64,000 nucleotides of DNA. It comes from Gymnothorax reevesii (taxonomy: Eukaryota > Chordata > Actinopteri > Anguilliformes > Muraenidae). Within the stretch, counting starts at the first letter, position 1. Every line of letters begins with the position of its first letter. The DNA lies in contig CM056587.1 in the NCBI GenBank assembly GCA_029721435.1, forward strand, positions 16,340,667 through 16,404,666. The letters run 5' to 3'. A program made the translations under genes and the position numbers. Shown here in pieces: positions 57,906 through 64,000 of this stretch. The notes under the pieces were generated by a model, which made no database searches, had not been told where the DNA came from, and saw nothing but the letters and a program-made list of their open reading frames with translations.

Positions 57906-60900
57906 AAGAAAAAAAACTGCAGATCCCACCATCACCGCCGTGCATTTGCAGCTGGCCAGCTGTGCTTCTGAAATGTCAGATTTCCCTTATTACTTCAACA
58001 TTTATCAAATTACTCTCCCATACCATAATTCAGATGCGGAACAGAAGTTACTGAATTTGAAAGGTGCTTTGTTGAGTCTTTCTAAGCAGTGATGATGGTG
58101 CCTGTTCTTTCAAAAAAAATCCCATGGCTCACCTGTAGGTTTAGTGTAGGCCACTAGGGGTGTCCTGAATGTATTATGCGAGTGTATGGTGGTATTAGTC
58201 TCAAACACTGTTTGAACAATAAGACTCAAATAAGCAATGAATGTGTCTTTATTAGGTGCATTTATGTTTTAGCAGTTATTTATCCTCTCAACCCCCTAGA
58301 CCAAGCTTGGGAATGACCGGTGAAAACTTAGTTTAGGGTGGATGTAAATGGTGCTTAATCAAAATTTGTTTCAATACCAGAGGTGAATACAATGTAAAAA
58401 GAGAGTTTTTATTTTTAACAAGTTGCTGTGAACTCATAGCCAGTGGGACAAATGTGATATCACTCTGCACAGCTGAAGTTAGAGTTTAAATTTCAGAGAG
58501 AGTTTATATTCAGAATCTGTCTATGTCAGGTGTATCCTAGAGATGGAAGCTAGAGTGGGCTATCCCACGCCTTGCTGGTGAACCATATGACCGGACACTA
58601 CACTTGCTGCAGATGACATGATGGAGGAACGCCATGATAGTGTTTTTATCATATCAGTCAAAATTCAGGCCCCTTGACAAAAGCAGCCCTTGTCTAAATG
58701 TTCCCTTTTACTTTTCTATGGCGGCCTGGCTCCCATTTTTGCGAGCCAACTACCCCTTAGCCACCCTGTTGGCCATACTGATAACTACCAGTATCTTTAG
58801 GAATGAGTGGCTAAAGTGCTAGTCAATGATGCTTTGAACTTTTTGGCTTATTATGTCAGTAATGAAGGGAAGAAACGACATTACGGTGTGGAAAAATGTG
58901 TGTTTATCAAGTTGCGCACAATCGGCTTCAAGAGGGGGAATAATCACAGCAGCCTAATAGCAAATATAGAAAAGTTATCTTTTCTAACAATAGTATAATA
59001 AATTGTTAGCTATCCCTGTGGGAGTGAAATGGCTGAGCAGGCAGAGGGGGTGTTTTTCTCGGGCTGGGACAGGTTTCCGTGCTCCGCAGGGTGCCTCTTC
59101 CGGAAGACCTTGCATTCCCACCGCGAGTCTGTTTTTTTAATCCGGTATAAAGCAATCCCTGTTTTTTTATGGCTTGAGTTGCCTAAAACACTTAACCTGG
59201 ATTGGCTTTTCACCCACAGCTCAATGCTTTCAAAGATATCAGTAAACCCACATCAAGCAGACAGGCCAGAGAGTGGGCGGAGTTGGTCAGAAAGCAATTT
59301 TAACAGCCTCTCCTTCTGACTTGTTTTGGCTGTCAGCCTGAAAGTCGTGTAGAATCAAAGTCCTGGAGAGTGAGACTGTCTGTATAAATACTGTCACGCA
59401 GTTTTTTTCTTTTTAAATCTATTTGTGAGTAATTTATAACAGTAATACACACAGAATATTCTGGAGTGATGTGATTCTCTTTGTGATGGTGGCAACTGAA
59501 CCTCCCTAGGAAACACCGAACTACTTCTTTAGGAATGAGCACCCTTGTATGTCCTAGGAGCAACTGCGTTGTTAGCATGTATAGCAATGGTCCCAGCTCC
59601 TCTCTGCAGAGCCGAGGCTGATTATGATGACAGCACACTTCTGCTGTCAAGCACTCAGCAGAATCACAAGCCAAGGACATGAAACACATTATGTTACTTG
59701 TTTACTGTGAAGTTAAACAGTGATATACTGTAGCACCAGAAAAGATCTTCTGGTAAAACTTAAATGATCTTACCAGTGCTGCTTGTGTCTCCTCTGATAT
59801 CACTACTTTTTCCGCCACAAGATTTTCCGTCAAGCAACGTCTTCATTTTTATATGGTGGCAGGTGCATTACAGACCTTCTGACATATAAGTATGGTGCAT
59901 CTGGTGCACCTCGCACGCACCTTGCCAAACGCCAATATACATCATAGAAGAAGAAGAAGATATGAAGAATGTCGGCTCGAGGTGGGAAATGTTATGGCTG
60001 TGACCGGAAGCTATTGACACCAGGGAGTTATGTAAAAAGCTAAAAGAGCATGACTTATCATTTTTCTTCCATGATTTTTTTTCGGTTGAAATACCAATTA
60101 CATTCTTCATATCCTCTGGCTAAAGCACAAACATAACGCTTTCAATCCTCGAATATCCATAGAAAACTCCTTAATATAACAGCATAATGCCTGAGTAACT
60201 ATATATAAATACTATTCAAAGCCAAGATGGATCAGCAACAATGGAATCATATTTTGACATGCAGTTGAGCTAATTCACTTTGTTTGACTTGTTAGGCTTA
60301 ACAGTTTTCAAAGTTCTAAGCATGCACAGTAATCGTGACTCCTCTCTTTTAAGTTCTTGCGTCAGTTCCAAGATCACAAACTCTTTTACAAGCTGTGATG
60401 AATATCCTTGATAGATGGGGAAAACTTTAAAACAAAGCAGCAGCAGTTGAATAACATCCATATGCATTTCTCAGTTATTTGTCCAAAATGTGGGTTTTTT
60501 TCAGGAAAAATTACCGACATTCAGCATCAGAAAAATAATGACCTTCACCAGCATGAAGTGGTTTCTTGTGTCAAAAAGTAGCAGCTTTGTTCTTTCTGTT
60601 TATTTAGTGATATAACTGAATATTCTAGGGGTGTTTAAAAATCGGTGAATATTATCAAAATGCTGGCAGTGGCTGGCAACTTAAAAATATATTCTGAATG
60701 GGAATGAGTTAAATACAGATGTTCCTCCTGAAATAAAAGTTTATAAGGAGTGAGTTTTGAATATCACGAGAGACTTTTTATATCATATCTCCTTAGGATG
60801 CATTGAGATGAAGTCACTTCCTGTCCGGCCAAAAAAGATAATAAGGCGACATCCTGCAGGTCACGTTTTTGGTGTTCATTTTTAGCTTCATTAGGGCGGT

Positions 60901-61288
60901 GCATCCTGGCTGCAGTGCATTGGAGCTCAGCCCATCACCCAGGTGCATTGTGGAAAAACTGAATAAACAAGTTGTTGTTTAGATAGGGGTTAAGTAGAAG
61001 AACAGCTCGCTCATAAGTCCTTCAGATGTTGGCATTAACTCAGTCACTTGAGTGTGGCCCGTGTGTTGGTCCTGTTAAGAGTTCACCGCAGATCTTACAA
61101 ACTAACTGTCTGAGGACGGGCATGTCTCCCTTAGCAAAGGGTGCATCTTTATCACAATCACGTACAGGAGTGCCTCAACTGTTATAACCCAGAGCTCTCT
61201 GTGTAACTCAATCACCTCTAGCGCTGTGTCTCTTGCTTAGTCAAGTACAGCAGTGTGTCTATGGTAGTCATGTATAGTTTTCCGCAAA

Positions 61289-61366
61289 TGAAGCACTGAT
61301 TACTAAAACCCCACAAGTCAAGTCAAGTCAAGTGTGACTTATGGGGTTTTAGTAATAGGTGCTTCA
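61289..61366. mobile_element. Palindromic MITE copy 3, 78 bp
   Basis: TGAAGCACTGATTACTAAAA then CCCCA pairs with TGGGGTTTTAGTAATAGGTG then CTTCA. The centre has CAAGT units. It is nearly identical to the copy at 52783-52860. Confidence 0.9.
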
Positions 61367-63481
61367 ATTACTTTTAGCTGTCCCTCTAAATCACCCCCAG
61401 CAGTGTCTCACCCTCAATCACAGACTTATATGTATATGTATATGTACTTACATGTCCCTCTATTCAATCACCGTTTGCTTCTGTATGTCAATCAACTATA
61501 GTTGTGTCTCTAACTCTATCAGCTATGTTATAGGCCCATGACATGGCAGGGTATTCAGAGGGAGAGAATTCTCCGAAAGCCAGGAAGCAGTCTGGCCTTG
61601 CTTCTGTAGGATTTTACTGGGAAGGACCCCTTATTAAGGGAGCGTCCTTAACTTTTAGAACGGGCCAAAGACCTGTTTCCATTATTGCAAGACTTAGTGA
61701 TGAGAGTTTAAGCGCGCAAGCTGGATGCCGAGTCCAACCAGAGAATTGACAGATGTCATTGGGAGTTTATGCCGACAACTGTCCAATATCGCAATATCTT
61801 GCACACAATGAGAGAAAGAAGACTATCAGAGAGAGCCAGATTGAAAGATAGAGGATTAGTGGGAGACAGAGAATAGAGAACAAATGACAAAGAACAAGAG
61901 AGAAAGATTGAGTTAGGCTTTCTAATGCTGCTGAACACAGAGAGAAAGAATGAGAGAAAAGATAGACGAGTCTAATTTTGACCGACAGGGAGCAGGCGAC
62001 TGAAGAAGGGGTGGCATTCTCACAGAGATAACAATGCGAGCCTGTCTGCCTCGCTGACAATACCGTATTTGTTCAGAAGAAAATGTCAGACTCCTTGCGC
62101 TCTCACACGCCTGCTTTTCAGTTTCCAGAGGCTGTGCTTCACACTATTTTAAGAGAAGGCTCCCAGGAAGTCCCAGTTCTCATGGGGACGGCAACAGTTT
62201 GCTTCAGCTCCATATGTCATCGGCCTGGCATTCCTCGTCTTGAAATCCACTTCTTTTTATGGTCTCCCCCACTCCACCCTTTGCCCTGTTTAATTCAGCT
62301 ATTTTATGACTGGCTTGGACACATTTGACTTGGTGTTCTCCTCGTCGCTATGGAGGATGCGATGTTTGGATTTTGACTGATTTTCCTTCATTAATTTTCA
62401 TTAGGAGCAGGGCAATCACAAAACCCCTGTGACTCAACAGTCGAAGAAGCGGAATTGTCAGTGTACTAAAAAATGAAACTGAATACTGGTAATGTGGGCT
62501 CAAGGTCTCTGTTGTGGCTCTGATTTTATAGTCTGTCATCAGTAGCTCACTGTAGAACTCAAAACAACCCTGTAGGTGAAACTAATCACATAATGACCGC
62601 TATTCACTAAATTACAGAACTGTGAGCATAAACACACCGACAACTCAGGAAGCGCACAGGAAAGAAAGCTTTGTAATAGCAGCATTTCTTCAATAGGGTT
62701 TATTCATGATTAGGACCCTTTAGTCTGTGACATCATCAAGGAGCGCAACTTGAGTACGGTTCATGCAATTATTTGAACCACTATATACTGCAGGGGCATG
62801 GCTAATTTGCGGGTTTGTCACCGTACACCAAAGACACAGATTTGCCGAGCACATTTATCGAAGAAAACAAATGTTGCCACCATAATTTAACAGCTTTTCT
62901 CTTTGTGGTTCAGTATAGTTAGACTTTAATAGAGAGAATTTTAAGGGACATTTATTCAGGCCACAGCAGGAGAAATGCATTCGGAATGGTTTGTGGAGCA
63001 GAACGTGGGGTTTTGACTGCGCAGTGGGAGTGCATTGTCTGCAGTTTTGACATAGCTCGGGACACAGGCGACAGCAGTCAACAAAACCCCCTAGGACTCC
63101 GGCGTAGGCCCAAAAAGACAATGCGATAAAAGGGTCCAGTCTACAGCCAAGACTGTATGGCCCACAGAGACAGCTACCAGCTAGCTCAAAGAGAATGAGG
63201 ATTAGTGCTCAACTAAGCCGAGTAAAACTCTTGAGTAGCACTTTAATTTTATAGTCAATTTATTTCAGTCCTTTCTGTAGATTTGGGAGTAAGCCTGGTT
63301 TTTCGAAGCACAGCTACTCAGCTTTTGCAGTGAATGTGCTTTGTGCAATTGGGAATGACTCACCAAACTCACTGACAAAGCTCTGAAAAGACAGTCTCCT
63401 CAAAATGAGTGTAATGGCTGACATTGATGGCCAGGGCCATCCTGACCTTTACCACATATGACCTGCTTTAACAGATGCTAT

Positions 63482-63820
63482 TGTTGAACTCTGAAGGACC
63501 ATCACAATCATGACCACATGCATGACCCGTTACAACTCGACTTTGAAGGACCATTGCAACCATACACGCCCCATTACAACACAACTGTAACGGACATTCG
63601 TAATTATGACAACACACAACTTGTTACAACTGAACTCTTATGGGTTATCACAACCATAACCACACATAACCTGTTACAGTGGGTCTCTGAAGGACCATTA
63701 CAACCATCACCACGCATTAACCATTACAACAAAACCCTAAATGACTCCCACAACCATGACCACGCACAACCTTTCGCAACAGAACTCTGAAGGGCCATCA
63801 TATTTATGGCCACAAGTGAG
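63482..63820. repeat. Minisatellite, ~50-bp unit, about seven copies
   Basis: The unit is roughly GTTACAACTGAACTCTGAAG then GACCATYACAACCATGACCA then CRCAYAACC. Copies begin near 63482, 63530, 63577, 63625, 63674, 63722 and 63771, diverged by substitutions. A 90-codon plus-strand frame across it is a repeat translation. Confidence 0.85.
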
Positions 63821-64000
63821 CAGCTACAGAACTGTGAAGGACAGCAGCACTTTTCCTCCTGTTTACGAAATTTTGAGTACGAGCAGATCTGCTCTCCCCG
63901 AACACGAGTCTCAGAAGATGAGTTGGTGTCCTCTATGGGCCAAGCCACTGAGCATGCCACAGAGCTTCGTGAATGAATCGCGGGAGTGTCCTCAGTGTTG

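Larger units (their letters stand above)
41258..64000 (+). other. Intron 1 of the col4a5-like gene (at least 22.7 kb)
   Basis: The region starts at the GTGAGT donor, and I found no collagen exon up to the window end. It contains the LINE, SINE, MITEs and minisatellites listed separately. Stretches with nothing recognisable are 41270-42860, 43600-44430, 44910-46440, 47600-49200, 50330-51990, 54040-54730, 55300-55880, 56240-57190, 57910-61280 and 61370-63480. Confidence 0.6.

Noticed and set aside
63482..63820. CRISPR-like regular repeats
   Set aside because: The units are diverged and contiguous without unique spacers, and the genome is vertebrate; this is a minisatellite.

Overview
The window reads as teleost fish nuclear DNA. 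It is AT-rich and intron-like, full of (CA)n/(GT)n microsatellites, and carries Tc1/mariner, hAT and LINE/SINE remnants of types typical of ray-finned fish. No bacterial-style gene, rRNA, tRNA, CRISPR array or viral gene was found. Almost every long open frame is a shadow of a repeat.

The genic content is small but coherent. It appears to be the 5' ends of two head-to-head type IV collagen genes. On the minus strand are three spliced exons of an even-numbered alpha chain, best matched by col4a6: a start exon (40242-40309), a 55-bp exon completing the signal peptide (40085-40139), and an 81-bp exon (11437-11517) with the Cys-rich 7S start ([12 protein letters not shown], then FPEKGAR). On the plus strand, 883 bp away start to start, is one signal-peptide exon (41192-41257) with a GTGAGT donor, as expected of the partner, col4a5. 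The 40310-41191 gap would be the shared promoter. If this is right, the rest of the window is intron: more than 11.4 kb downstream of the col4a6 7S exon, a 28.6-kb col4a6 intron 2, and more than 22.7 kb of col4a5 intron 1.

Repeats, left to right: a composite repeat with a ~90-bp tandem array and a duplicated ~530-bp segment (1334-4430); a 2.57-kb hAT-type element with near-perfect 8-bp target duplications, carrying a second terminal-inverted-repeat (TIR) element (6157-8722); small hairpin MITEs; a hAT MITE (21786-21998); a deleted Tc1/mariner element (25807-26807); a motif array with about 10-11-bp spacing (32605-32915); a Tc1 element with both ends (32948-34532); a mariner inside a locally duplicated sequence (37685-38940); an N-terminal Tc1/mariner fragment (44430-44905); a Tc1 fragment with an open N-terminal frame (46450-47133); a tRNA-type SINE (47383-47580); a hAT MITE with an exact 8-bp duplication, split by a second MITE (49803-50314); a decayed LINE (52280-54030); and two degenerate minisatellites (54740-55290, 63482-63820). 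A 78-100-bp palindromic MITE occurs three times, once inside the LINE.

All transposase and reverse-transcriptase frames seen are broken or truncated. I found no convincing new functional system. The most notable items are the inferred col4a5/col4a6 head-to-head promoter with a GC-AG intron in the signal peptide, the three-copy palindromic MITE, the GAATGC array and the nested insertions.
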